Positions 16,658-25,454 of a stretch of 47,344 bases of DNA are shown here, piece by piece. Position 1 is the stretch's first letter; each line of letters starts with the position of its first letter. The DNA comes from Mollicutes bacterium Phil14 (lineage in GTDB: Bacteria; Bacillota_I; Bacilli_A; ML615J-28; CAG-698). The DNA lies in assembly GCA_001940985.1 (NCBI GenBank), contig MSHB01000016.1, positions 1 through 47,344 of the forward strand, in the 5' to 3' direction. The notes beneath the pieces are model-generated. The model was not told the origin of the DNA, did no database searches, and saw nothing but the letters and a program-made list of their open reading frames with translations. The translations under genes were made by a program, and so were the position numbers.

Positions 16658-19570
16658 TTACTCCTTAAATTCTATAATATCATCGCCAAATAACTTTTGG
16701 GCTTTTTCTAACATTTCTTCTTCAGGTGTTAATTCATTATCACTCATTAAAGCTTTTATCACCATATCATTAAGTGGCTCTAAACGGATATTTTTAGCAC
16801 CTATGTTGTATTGGTTAACATATTCAGCACGTTTTTGTAGCCAAATATTTTCTGGAAGAGCCATATAGTTATATGTGTTTCCTAAGAAGTCAAACAATAA
16901 TTTCAAAGATTCACGCTTGAATTTTCTCTTCATGACTTGACTGCACATACTAGCATTACGATAGATTATTATAAATTCACGATTTCCTACCGCGACTACA
17001 GTTCCTTCTTGTAAAACTTCAGCGATTCCTCGTCTATCTTCAGGCGTCTTTTCAGCTAAAACTTTCCAAAGTCCCATTATTCTATTCTTATCATTTTTGG
17101 CTTCTTCTTTACGAGAATCATTTAGTATTCTCTCTATTACTCTAACATCATAGCTTTCGAATTCATCTAATTCAGAATTCTCTACTACTTTTGGTTCTTC
17201 TTTAGCGATAATTTCAGGAGAATGATAATTGTTTAATTCGCGTTTTAATTCTTCTTTTTCACCACTAAATAATTCTTGAGTATTTGATACTATCTTGTCT
17301 TCTCCATTCTTTCTAATAACAAGTTGAGACTTTGGTTTATTATATTCATCAGTAAGTTTTTCCAAACTCTTATTAAGTGATTTTTCAGCTGGAGTAGCCA
17401 TGTCATACTTGCTATAACCAAAAACATCAACTTTACTTTCTTCTTTATCACCAGGAGTTGACAATCCTTCAACACTTCTATTCAAAATATTTTCAGCTGG
17501 AGTAGTCATATCATACTTGCTCTCACCAAAAACATTTTCTTCTTTTGGTGTTTCTTTTTCTTTTTTACTTTCTTTAGGTAATATTGTCTTTTCAAAAACT
17601 ATTGTTTCAGTTTCTTCAGGTTTTTCTTCCTCTTTCATTATTGTAAACAAGTTTTCTTCTTTTACTCTATTTTCCTTTTTAACTTCTTCTTTAGTTAACT
17701 CTTCAAAGTCAAATCTTTCTTTTACAGCATGCTTTTCAATGTTGCCTACTGTTACCATATCATCTCCAAACAATACAATTTGATTTTCACTTACTGTATT
17801 GCGATTTCTTCTTGTTGGAGTAGGTTGCATAGCTAGAGCACCAGACATAATTTTATAAACTTTTTCTTCAATATTTTCTAAACGTAATAAGATATCTGAA
17901 TTATCACTATTTTTATTAGTATTATCTATTGTTTTATTTGCTGCATCAATTTGTGAAGTTCTCTCATCTACAAGTTTTACTATCTTATCATAATCTAGCC
18001 TTACTTCGTGACGAGCATCTTTAATTCTATCAGTAATTATATCATTTATCTTATCATAGTTAATATCACTGTTTTCTTCAACCTTTTTGATATTTTTCTC
18101 TATTTCTAATAGTTTTTTATCAATATATGAATTATCTACAGAACTAACTTCAACAGGCTTTTGATTTTGTAAGGCACTAAAATTAGCCTTAATAAGATAA
18201 ACATCTTCTTTAATCTTATCAAAATCTTTTTCTAACTCTTTATAGCTATTATTATTAGTTTCATCATTTGTTAATTCTTCAACAACATTTACTCTTTGAA
18301 CAAGTTTTTGTAGTTCAAGTTTACCAAGTTCACTAACAATTCTATTAACTTTATCTTCTAACAAATTAACTTTGCTACTTACTTCACTACTAACACTAAT
18401 ATCTCCACTTACTAAAGATGTAGGAACTTCTAAATTATCGATTTTTGTTTGTAATTCCTTAACTTTTTCAATTAAATCTAATTCATTAGAACTTACATTC
18501 ATCATTTTGATAATCGCAACTTCTAAAAATATATGTGGTGAAGTTACAAAGCGTAACTTGTTTTGAGTTTCGCTTAAAATATCAACATAATAATATATCT
18601 TTTTCTCATCAATTACATTTGCTAATTGCTTAAATTCATCTTTTTGGAATATATACTTTTTATATTCATTGATATCAACATTTTTAAAAAGTAAAATATC
18701 ACGGTAAAATTGTAACATACTAACTACAATTTTATTGACTTCTTTTCCCATATCTAAAAGTTCATTAACAACTTTTAAAGCTGAAGAAATATTCTTTTTT
18801 TCAAAATAATTAGCAAGCTCAATAATTTTATTATAACTTAAGTTACCTGTAACACTATTTACATCATCAATAGTAACTTCATCATCACTTAATGAAATAG
18901 CTTGATCTAATAAACTCAAAGCATCTCTCATACCGCCTTCAGCATTTTCTGCTAAAGCATTTACTGCTTCATCAGTGATTCTAATCTTTTCGTTTTGAGC
19001 GACTTTAACAAGATATTTAGAAATTTCATTAACAGTCAAACTCTTAAAATCATATCTTTGGCAACGTGACAAAATAGTTGGTAAAACTTTTTGTGGCTCG
19101 GTTGTAGCCAGAATAAATATGACATGTTTAGGAGGCTCTTCTAATGTCTTAAGCAAAGCATTAAAAGCACTAGTAGTAAGCATATGTACTTCATCTATTA
19201 TATAGATTTTATATTTTGATTCTCCAGGTAAAAATTTTACTTTTTCCTTTATTTCACGAATCTCATCTACTCCATTATTACTAGCAGCATCTATTTCAAT
19301 AACATCAGGACTAATTCCTTCCATTATTTCTTTGCAAGATGTGCATTCGTTACAAGGATGACTACTCATTCCGCAAGAGCAGTTAATAGATTTTGCCAAA
19401 AGACGTGCTATAGTTGTTTTTCCTGTTCCTCTTGGTCCACTAAACAAATAAGCATGTGTTATTTTCCCTGTATTAAGGGCATTTTGTAATGTCTTAACAA
19501 TTACGTCTTGCCCAACAACATCTTCAAATCTTTGTGGTCTGTATGTACGATATAATGCTTTATATGCCAT
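16658..19570 (-). CDS. dnaX: DNA polymerase III subunits gamma/tau, extended form
   Basis: This is the clamp-loader ATPase. The first 370 residues are conserved: YRTYRPQRFEDVVGQ, Walker A GPRGTGKTT, a four-cysteine zinc site (CSCG...CNECTSC), Walker B with DEVH, LLKTLEEPP, and sensor TTEPQKVLPTILSRCQRYDF. The total of 970 residues far exceeds the usual 500-600. The extra part is a long coiled-coil region (about 375-620), then an acidic, Glu/Lys-rich linker with two 36-residue repeats, then a tau-like C-terminal domain (about 850-970). I chose the second ATG (MAYKAL): AGGAG directly abuts the first ATG but is nine bases from the second. It follows ygiQ by 35 bases. Confidence 0.95.
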   Translation of the reverse strand: MAYKALYRTYRPQRFEDVVGQDVIVKTLQNALNTGKITHAYLFSGPRGTGKTTIARLLAKSINCSCGMSSHPCNECTSCKEIMEGISPDVIEIDAASNNGVDEIREIKEKVKFLPGESKYKIYIIDEVHMLTTSAFNALLKTLEEPPKHVIFILATTEPQKVLPTILSRCQRYDFKSLTVNEISKYLVKVAQNEKIRITDEAVNALAENAEGGMRDALSLLDQAISLSDDEVTIDDVNSVTGNLSYNKIIELANYFEKKNISSALKVVNELLDMGKEVNKIVVSMLQFYRDILLFKNVDINEYKKYIFQKDEFKQLANVIDEKKIYYYVDILSETQNKLRFVTSPHIFLEVAIIKMMNVSSNELDLIEKVKELQTKIDNLEVPTSLVSGDISVSSEVSSKVNLLEDKVNRIVSELGKLELQKLVQRVNVVEELTNDETNNNSYKELEKDFDKIKEDVYLIKANFSALQNQKPVEVSSVDNSYIDKKLLEIEKNIKKVEENSDINYDKINDIITDRIKDARHEVRLDYDKIVKLVDERTSQIDAANKTIDNTNKNSDNSDILLRLENIEEKVYKIMSGALAMQPTPTRRNRNTVSENQIVLFGDDMVTVGNIEKHAVKERFDFEELTKEEVKKENRVKEENLFTIMKEEEKPEETETIVFEKTILPKESKKEKETPKEENVFGESKYDMTTPAENILNRSVEGLSTPGDKEESKVDVFGYSKYDMATPAEKSLNKSLEKLTDEYNKPKSQLVIRKNGEDKIVSNTQELFSGEKEELKRELNNYHSPEIIAKEEPKVVENSELDEFESYDVRVIERILNDSRKEEAKNDKNRIMGLWKVLAEKTPEDRRGIAEVLQEGTVVAVGNREFIIIYRNASMCSQVMKRKFKRESLKLLFDFLGNTYNYMALPENIWLQKRAEYVNQYNIGAKNIRLEPLNDMVIKALMSDNELTPEEEMLEKAQKLFGDDIIEFKE
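17382..17540 (-). repeat. Two tandem 108-bp (36-residue) repeats inside dnaX
   Basis: About 45 bases starting at 17382 recur at 17490 with few differences, giving two protein repeats that both begin FG.SKYDM.TPAE..LN.S.E.L. They lie in the variable linker between the coiled-coil and the tau-like C-terminus. The second half of each repeat has diverged, so the motif FG.SKYDM.TPAE may be the constrained part. Confidence 0.8.
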
Positions 19571-19605
19571 AGATTTCATCTCCTATTTTTCTATTATAAC
19601 ACATT

Positions 19606-21438
19606 TTATCTTTTTTTAATAGACTTTTTGTAATTATAATTAAAATTGTTATTTCCTTTTTTCTTTTTTATTAAACACTCTTCCCCATCACCAATTAAAT
19701 CCAGACGATTAGCTTTTGTTAGAGCTTCTTTAATTAAATCATAATTTTCTTTTCTGTTATACTGGATCAAAGCTCTTTGCATAGCTTTTTCATGAGGATT
19801 TGTGGCCACATACACTTTTTCAAGAGTTCTTGGATCAAGACCAGTATAATACATACATGTTGAAAGGGTTCCTGGAGTTGGATAAAAATCTTGTACTTGT
19901 TCAACACTTAAATGATGTTTTTTTAGATATTGAGCTAAAAGAATTGCATCACTAAGCTCGCTTCCAGGATGACTACTCATTAGATATGGAACTATAAACT
20001 GATTCATATTGTTTTTCTTATTAATTTGTAAATACTTTTGAACAAATTCCTCATATAAAGCAAAACTTGGTTTTTGCATATATTTTAAAACTTTTTCACT
20101 AATATGTTCTGGAGCCACTTTCAATTGACCAGAAATATGATATTTAACAAGTTCATTAAAGAATTCTTCATTTTTATCATACATCAAATAATCATATCTA
20201 ATTCCACTTCTAATAAACACTTTTTTTATTCCTTTTAAAGATCTTAAAGTCCTTAAAATATTTAAATAGTTTTCATGAGAAACTTTTAAATTAGGACACT
20301 TCTTAGGAAACAAACATTTGCGATTAACACAAGCTCCAAATTTCTTTTGTTTTTCACAAGCTATATCATAAAAATTAGCAGTTGGTCCCCCAACATCATG
20401 AATATATCCTTTAAAGTCTTTATCAGAAATTATTTTCTTTGCTTCATCTACTACTGATTCTTTACTACGTGACTGAATTATCCTTCCTTGGTGAAAAGTA
20501 AGAGCGCAAAATGAACAACTTCCCATACAGCCTCTATTAATAGCTATACTATATTTTACCTCTTTGATTGCTGGTACACCTTCTTTATATATAGGATGAT
20601 ATGTTCTTTCATAATCTAGGCCATATACCCAATCAAGATATTCTCTTTCAAAAGGAAAATTAGCTTCATTTTGAACAACATATGTTCCATCATATTCTTC
20701 AACTAAAGGTTTGCCACTATATGGATCGGTATTATCATATTGAATTTTAAAGCTTTTAGCATATGCAACTTTATCTTGTTTTATTTCATGATATGTAGGT
20801 AAAATTATACTATCTTGTGGAAGCAAACTTTTATCTCTAGTTTTCCATACTGTTCCTCTTAAATAAATTAAATCTTTAGCTTCTAAACCGCTATTTAAGG
20901 CGTCTGCTATCTCTACAATCGTTTTTTCACCCATTCCATAAGAAATTATATCAGCATTGGATTCTATCAATATAGAAGGCTTTAATTTATTCTTTAAATA
21001 GTCATAGTGTGCAAGTCTTCTCAGTGATGCTTCTATTCCTCCTATTACTATAGGTTTTTTAGGAAATAATCTTTTTAAAATATGGCAATATACACTAACA
21101 GCATAATCAGGCCTCATTCCCACTTTTCCACCTTCAGAATATTGATCTACTGTTCTTTTTTTCTTGCTTACGCTGTAGTTATTAACCATCGAATCAAGAT
21201 TACCACTTGTAACTAAAAAGCCTAAACGAGGTTCGCCAAATTGCAAAAAGTCATCATCTACATCCCAACGAGGTTGAGGTAAAATTGCTACTTTATATCC
21301 GTTTGCTTCTAATACTCTTGAAATAATCGCTACCCCAAAAGAAGGATGATCAACGTATGCATCACCAGATACATACACAAAGTCAACTTGATCTATACCT
21401 CTATCTATTAAATCTTTTTTACTTATTGGTAAAAACAT
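19606..21438 (-). CDS. ygiQ: YgiQ-family radical SAM protein
   Basis: The protein (about 610 residues from MFLPISKKDL) has the YgiQ N-terminal domain with VSGDAYVDHPSFG and QPRWD near the start, the radical SAM CxxxCxxC motif in NRGCMGSCSFCALTFHQG (about 310-320), and the YgiQ-specific C-terminal part with QDFYPTPGTLSTCMYYTGLDP. The reaction is not established for this family. The start was moved five codons in, because GAGGAG lies seven bases before that ATG. The C-terminus is Lys/Asn-rich. It appears to be first in the dnaX operon, with a promoter at 21467-21495. Confidence 0.9.
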   Translation of the reverse strand: MFLPISKKDLIDRGIDQVDFVYVSGDAYVDHPSFGVAIISRVLEANGYKVAILPQPRWDVDDDFLQFGEPRLGFLVTSGNLDSMVNNYSVSKKKRTVDQYSEGGKVGMRPDYAVSVYCHILKRLFPKKPIVIGGIEASLRRLAHYDYLKNKLKPSILIESNADIISYGMGEKTIVEIADALNSGLEAKDLIYLRGTVWKTRDKSLLPQDSIILPTYHEIKQDKVAYAKSFKIQYDNTDPYSGKPLVEEYDGTYVVQNEANFPFEREYLDWVYGLDYERTYHPIYKEGVPAIKEVKYSIAINRGCMGSCSFCALTFHQGRIIQSRSKESVVDEAKKIISDKDFKGYIHDVGGPTANFYDIACEKQKKFGACVNRKCLFPKKCPNLKVSHENYLNILRTLRSLKGIKKVFIRSGIRYDYLMYDKNEEFFNELVKYHISGQLKVAPEHISEKVLKYMQKPSFALYEEFVQKYLQINKKNNMNQFIVPYLMSSHPGSELSDAILLAQYLKKHHLSVEQVQDFYPTPGTLSTCMYYTGLDPRTLEKVYVATNPHEKAMQRALIQYNRKENYDLIKEALTKANRLDLIGDGEECLIKKKKGNNNFNYNYKKSIKKR

Positions 21439-21466
21439 AAAATTACTCCTCAACTAACATAAACAT

Positions 21467-21495
21467 ATTATATCAAAAAATACTATTTTTGTAAA
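21467..21495 (-). promoter_or_regulatory. Sigma-A promoter of the ygiQ-dnaX operon
   Basis: On the minus strand: TTTACA, 17 bases, TATAAT, with the -10 about 28 bases upstream of the ygiQ start. It lies in the 76-base divergent gap shared with the Na/Pi transporter gene. Confidence 0.75.
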
Positions 21496-21514
21496 TCGAC
21501 TCATATATTTAGAT

Positions 21515-22471
21515 ATGACTAGTTTTATTATAATGATTACCGGAGGAATAACTTTATTTCTTTTTGGTTTAAACACTTTAAAATCTCTTCTTTTTACAAT
21601 TACTAACACTCGTTTCAAAAACATTCTTACAAGTTTTGTTAATTCTAATTTCAAGGCTTTTTTATTTGGAATTGTTGCAACAGCTATTATGCAGTCTTCA
21701 TCAGGTCTTACTGCTATTGCTATTGTTCTTTTAAGTAGCGATTTGCTCAACCTTAAATCTACTGTTTTAATAATTCTTGGATCAAATGTTGGAACATGTA
21801 TAACGCCTTTTATATTCACTTTTAATATAGGAGACTACTCATTAGTTTTCATAATTATAGGATACTTACTTACCGCTTTAAAAAAGAATATTTTAAAAAC
21901 TTTAGGGAATATTATTATTAGTTTAGGATTAATCTTTTTAGGTCTAAACTTTTTAGAATCTGGATTAAATGGTATATCAGAGGCTAGCTTACTAAATAGT
22001 ATTTTTTCTTTAAATAAATCTCCCATTTTTTCTTTAACCATATCAACACTACTAGCTACCATTTTGCAATCATCATCAGCTACAATAGCTATTACTCAAA
22101 GTCTTTATGAAAGTAATATTATTACCCTTACTAACTCTATTTTCTTTATGTTAGGCGCTAATATCGGTACAACCATTTCTAGCTATTCATATGCTTTAAA
22201 CTTAAAAAAAGAAGCTAAAGTTGCTATTAAAATTAATATTTTTTTAAACATTTTAGGAAGTTTAGTTTTTATTATTTTTATAAAATACTTTGAAATTCTA
22301 ATTTTAAAAGTCGAGACCTTACTAAAAGCATCGAAGGAATTAACCGTAGCTTATTCACATCTTTTGTTTAATATAATATCTTCTCTTACGATATTTATCT
22401 TTTTTGATTTTTTATTCAACCTAGCTACAAAGAAGATTTTTAGAGTTGACACAGATTTAAAAATATGCTAA
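21515..22471 (+). CDS. Na+/phosphate symporter-family protein, short form
   Basis: The 318-residue membrane protein carries the two QSSS motifs that define the Na/Pi cotransporter (PF02690) fold: IMQSSSGLTAIAIVL in the first half and ILQSSSATIAITQSL in the second, each in an inverted hydrophobic repeat of about eight helices in total. Bacterial homologues of about 550 residues have a PhoU-like tail; this one ends after the membrane domain. No clear ribosome binding site precedes the first ATG, and a start at the internal Met7 is possible. The promoter and -10 of the next transcript overlap its stop codon. Confidence 0.85.
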   Translation: MTSFIIMITGGITLFLFGLNTLKSLLFTITNTRFKNILTSFVNSNFKAFLFGIVATAIMQSSSGLTAIAIVLLSSDLLNLKSTVLIILGSNVGTCITPFIFTFNIGDYSLVFIIIGYLLTALKKNILKTLGNIIISLGLIFLGLNFLESGLNGISEASLLNSIFSLNKSPIFSLTISTLLATILQSSSATIAITQSLYESNIITLTNSIFFMLGANIGTTISSYSYALNLKKEAKVAIKINIFLNILGSLVFIIFIKYFEILILKVETLLKASKELTVAYSHLLFNIISSLTIFIFFDFLFNLATKKIFRVDTDLKIC

Positions 22472-22474
22472 ACT
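22446..22474 (+). promoter_or_regulatory. Promoter of the T-box asnS transcript
   Basis: TTGACA, 17 bases, TAAACT, with a TG upstream of the -10 (extended -10). It overlaps the last codons of the upstream transporter gene. Transcription should start near 22481, just before the T-box. Confidence 0.65.
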
Positions 22475-22494
22475 ATTTACATATTTAATAAAAC

Positions 22495-22727
22495 ATTGAT
22501 AAGAGGAGTAACCATTTTCCCTCAAACAAAGTGACATAAGGTTAGTGAGAACTTATGATTGATAAAATGGTGAAAAACACTTGGAGTTGTTGGAAGAAAT
22601 TATAAAGTAGAACCAACCGTTTAACTAACGTTATATAGTTATTGAGGTGCAAAGTTTATGCTTTGAACTAAGGTGGTACCGCGAATTTTTCGTCCTTGGA
22701 TAATTTAATTATTCAAGGATTTTTTTA
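22495..22727 (+). promoter_or_regulatory. T-box riboswitch (asparagine) upstream of asnS
   Basis: The conserved T-box sequence AAGGTGGTACCGCG is at 22670-22683 and is followed by the terminator TCCTTG...CAAGGA plus T7 at 22693-22727. Stem I is compact: AGTA at 22507-22510, ACCATTTT (22511-22518) pairing with AAAATGGT (22564-22571), and an apical stem CATAAG/CTTATG. Directly after the 3' arm comes GAAAAACAC, where AAC (22576-22578) is the likely specifier, an Asn codon. Uncharged tRNA-Asn should favour antitermination. The match of specifier and downstream gene supports the reading. Confidence 0.93.
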
Positions 22728-22742
22728 TAGGAGGAAACAAGA

Positions 22743-24131
22743 ATGAAAAGAACAAGAATTAAGGAATTGTTTAGGCAAAAAGAATTATTCAGTGAAAAAA
22801 GTGTCACTGTTTGTGCATGGGTTAGAACTAATCGTTCCCAAGCTCAATTTGGTTTTTTAAATATCAACGATGGATCTTTTTTCGAAAATTTGCAAGTAGT
22901 ATATGATACAAATTTAGAAAATTTTGATGAGGTTTCAAAATATCGTGTTGGTTCTTCAGTATGTGTTGAAGGCGTTGTTGTTTTAACACCAGAAATGAAG
23001 CAACCATTAGAGCTTCATGCAAAAAAAGTTACTCTTTTAGGAGATTGCCCAGAAAACTACCCAATCCAACCAAAAAGACACACAAGAGAATTCTTGCGCG
23101 AAGTAGCTCATCTTCGTCCAAGAACTAACCTATTCTCTGCTATATTTAGAATACGTAGTGTTGCTGCAAACGCTATTCACACTTATTTCCAAGATAGAGG
23201 ATATGTTTATGTTCATACACCATTAATAACTTGTGCCGATTGTGAAGGCTCAGACCAAATGTTTAAAATTACAACATTAAACTTAAACAAACTTCCATTA
23301 GCAAAAGATGGAAAAGTAGATTATTCAAAAGATTTATTTGGAAAACAAGCTTTTATTACTGGTTCAGGACAACTACAAGGCGAAACATTTGCTATGGCTT
23401 TTGGAGATATCTACACTTTTGGTCCAACTTTTAGAACAGAAAACTCTAATACTAAAACTCATGCAAACGAGTTCTGGATGATTGAACCCGAAATGGCTTT
23501 TTGTGATTTAGAAGGTTTAATGGATATTGAAGAAGAAATGTTAAAATTTGTTGTTAAATATGTTTTAGACAAATGCCCTGAAGAAATTGATTTCTGTGAT
23601 AAATTTGTTGAAAAAGGATTAAAAGAAAAAATCACTTCTCTTTTAGAAAGTAAATTCACAAGAATCAAACATCATGATGTTATTGACATCTTGAAAAAAG
23701 CTAATGTTAAATGGGAATTTGAACCAAACTATGGAGAAGATATTGCTAAAGAACATGAAAAATATATTACCGAATACTTTAATGGTCCTGTATTTATTAC
23801 TGATTGGCCAAAAGACATTAAAGCATACTATATGAAGTTAAACGATGACAACGAAACTGTAGCTGCAGTTGATTTAGTTGTTCCTCAAGCTGGTGAATTA
23901 ATGGGTGGTTCTCAAAGAGAAGAAAACTTAGAAAAATTAATGGCTAGAATGGATGCCCTTGGTGTTGATAAAGAAGGTATCGATTGGTATTTAGATACAC
24001 GTCGCTATGGTGGATGTGTTCACTCTGGATTCGGTATGGGATTTGAAAGATTAATTATGTATCTAACAGGTATAGAAAACATTAGAGATGTTATACCTTA
24101 TCCAAGAACTCCAAAAAATTGTGAATTTTAA
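22743..24131 (+). CDS. asnS: Asparaginyl-tRNA synthetase
   Basis: This class IIb synthetase charges tRNA-Asn. The 462-residue protein has an N-terminal OB anticodon-binding domain (VTVCAWVRTNRSQAQFGFL), class II motif 2 (YTFGPTFRTENSNTKTHANE), FWMIEPEMAF, and motif 3 (GFGMGFERLIMYLTG). The TENSNT context and THANEFWMIEPE fit AsnRS rather than AspRS, and the asparagine T-box upstream agrees. GGAGG lies seven bases before the start. A strong terminator follows. Confidence 0.97.
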   Translation: MKRTRIKELFRQKELFSEKSVTVCAWVRTNRSQAQFGFLNINDGSFFENLQVVYDTNLENFDEVSKYRVGSSVCVEGVVVLTPEMKQPLELHAKKVTLLGDCPENYPIQPKRHTREFLREVAHLRPRTNLFSAIFRIRSVAANAIHTYFQDRGYVYVHTPLITCADCEGSDQMFKITTLNLNKLPLAKDGKVDYSKDLFGKQAFITGSGQLQGETFAMAFGDIYTFGPTFRTENSNTKTHANEFWMIEPEMAFCDLEGLMDIEEEMLKFVVKYVLDKCPEEIDFCDKFVEKGLKEKITSLLESKFTRIKHHDVIDILKKANVKWEFEPNYGEDIAKEHEKYITEYFNGPVFITDWPKDIKAYYMKLNDDNETVAAVDLVVPQAGELMGGSQREENLEKLMARMDALGVDKEGIDWYLDTRRYGGCVHSGFGMGFERLIMYLTGIENIRDVIPYPRTPKNCEF

Positions 24132-24136
24132 AATAT

Positions 24137-24170
24137 AACCTATTCAGTTTAATTCTGAATAGGTTTTTTT
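24137..24170 (+). terminator. Terminator of asnS
   Basis: An 11-base stem AACCTATTCAG / CTGAATAGGTT with a seven-base loop is followed by a T-run. It starts five bases after the asnS stop. Confidence 0.9.
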
Positions 24171-24171
24171 A

Positions 24172-24210
24172 TAAAAAAAGTATTAATAAACCAAAGTCTA
24201 TTAATACTTA
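24172..24210 (-). terminator. Terminator of the alkaline phosphatase gene
   Basis: On the minus strand an 11-base stem AAGTATTAATA / TATTAATACTT is followed by TTTTTTT. It is immediately next to the asnS terminator, giving a back-to-back pair between convergent genes. Confidence 0.85.
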
Positions 24211-24217
24211 AATATCA

Positions 24218-25360
24218 TTATTTTTGAAAGCCCATTAATCTAAACATAATATCAAAAACTTCTGTATTTTCAATTGTTTTGCCATTGAATTCATTACTAT
24301 TCATACCATAACTATAAACAGGAACATTTACTGGTGTATGATATCTTGTTTCCTCAGTAAACCAAGTTTTATCTGGAGTACCATCTTTTATAACTAAACC
24401 TCCAGTTTCATGATCTGCTAAAACAATTATTAAAGTATCTGGATTTTCTTTAGCAAAATTCATGCTTATTCTTAAAACTCTATCCAATGTCACAACTTTT
24501 TCAGCCATTTTTTGAATATTGCCATCACCACAATAATTATCAATTTGGCCACTTTCAACAAATAAGAAAAATCCTTTATCACAAGTTTTTAAAGTGCTTA
24601 ATGCTTTTTGTGCCATTTCAGGAAGAGTTGGATAAATACTTGCTTCCATCATCTTATTTAAATTGCTAAATGCTCCAATATATTTATTGCTTTTCAAATT
24701 CATCAATGCTTCTTTAGTTTCAACAAAATCATATCCATATTCTTCCATTAAACTTTGATTTGCCTTAAATTTATTAGCGCCACTTCCTAGCATTATATCA
24801 ACATTAGATTTTATTTGTTGTGGAGCTATTGTTAATGGTTCTTTATATCTATTATTCAAATGAGCAGTGAATGCTAAAGGAGTAGCATCACTTAAAGCTT
24901 TATCTGTAACAACCGCAGTCATCTTTCCATTTTCATGGCAATAGTCTAATATTGTTTTTAAATCATTACCATCTTTATCTTTTCCAGCTCTTTCATAAAC
25001 AGTCTTTACTCCCGTAGCATAAGCAGTTGCAGCTGCTGCGCTATCAGTAACATAATTATCTAAACAAGATGTTTTTATTTGGCCAACACTAGTTAATTTT
25101 CTCAAATCCAAACTTCTATTCTCACCTATTACCATTTCTGTAACCTTAACTTGATTGGCTCCCATTCCATCACCTAAAATTAATATTATATTCTTAACTT
25201 GTTTACTAGCATCTTGAATATATTCCACATCTTTTTCTAATAAAGGAACATATCCATACTCATCAGTTGGTGAGGTGCTATTATTTTTACATGCAAAACT
25301 TGTAAATAACAAACACATAAATAATATCAATTCAAAAAATTTTATTTTTTTATTAAACAT
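24218..25360 (-). CDS. Alkaline phosphatase lipoprotein
   Basis: The 380-residue protein has a lipobox (SFAC, Cys24) and the alkaline phosphatase core: metal ligand region IILILGDGMG (D64), the nucleophile in VTDSAAAATAYATG (S107), and the metal-binding ADHETGG near residue 318 with a following HTPVNVPV. It should release phosphate from monoesters at the cell surface. The length is slightly below the usual 430-470 for secreted forms. The gene stands alone between terminators. A perfect 13-base palindrome lies upstream (25432-25444). Confidence 0.92.
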   Translation of the reverse strand: MFNKKIKFFELILFMCLLFTSFACKNNSTSPTDEYGYVPLLEKDVEYIQDASKQVKNIILILGDGMGANQVKVTEMVIGENRSLDLRKLTSVGQIKTSCLDNYVTDSAAAATAYATGVKTVYERAGKDKDGNDLKTILDYCHENGKMTAVVTDKALSDATPLAFTAHLNNRYKEPLTIAPQQIKSNVDIMLGSGANKFKANQSLMEEYGYDFVETKEALMNLKSNKYIGAFSNLNKMMEASIYPTLPEMAQKALSTLKTCDKGFFLFVESGQIDNYCGDGNIQKMAEKVVTLDRVLRISMNFAKENPDTLIIVLADHETGGLVIKDGTPDKTWFTEETRYHTPVNVPVYSYGMNSNEFNGKTIENTEVFDIMFRLMGFQK

Positions 25361-25431
25361 AAGTTTTACTCCTTCTTTATTTTGTTTGTATTAATTATTA
25401 ATAAAAATTTTTACTATACTTAAAAAATATA

Positions 25432-25444
25432 ATACATGATGTAT
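25432..25444. promoter_or_regulatory. Perfect palindrome upstream of the alkaline phosphatase gene
   Basis: ATACATGATGTAT is a perfect inverted repeat centred on a single G, about 72 bases upstream of the phosphatase start and just beyond the stop of the Fic gene. It could be an operator. No clear -10/-35 pair was found for the phosphatase gene. Confidence 0.3.
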
Positions 25445-25454
25445 ACTTTTTATA

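Noticed and set aside
16521..16868. 115-residue plus-strand open frame opposite ebfC and the dnaX end
   Set aside because: It is antisense to two conserved genes and Ser/Phe/Leu-rich, as expected for a shadow frame.
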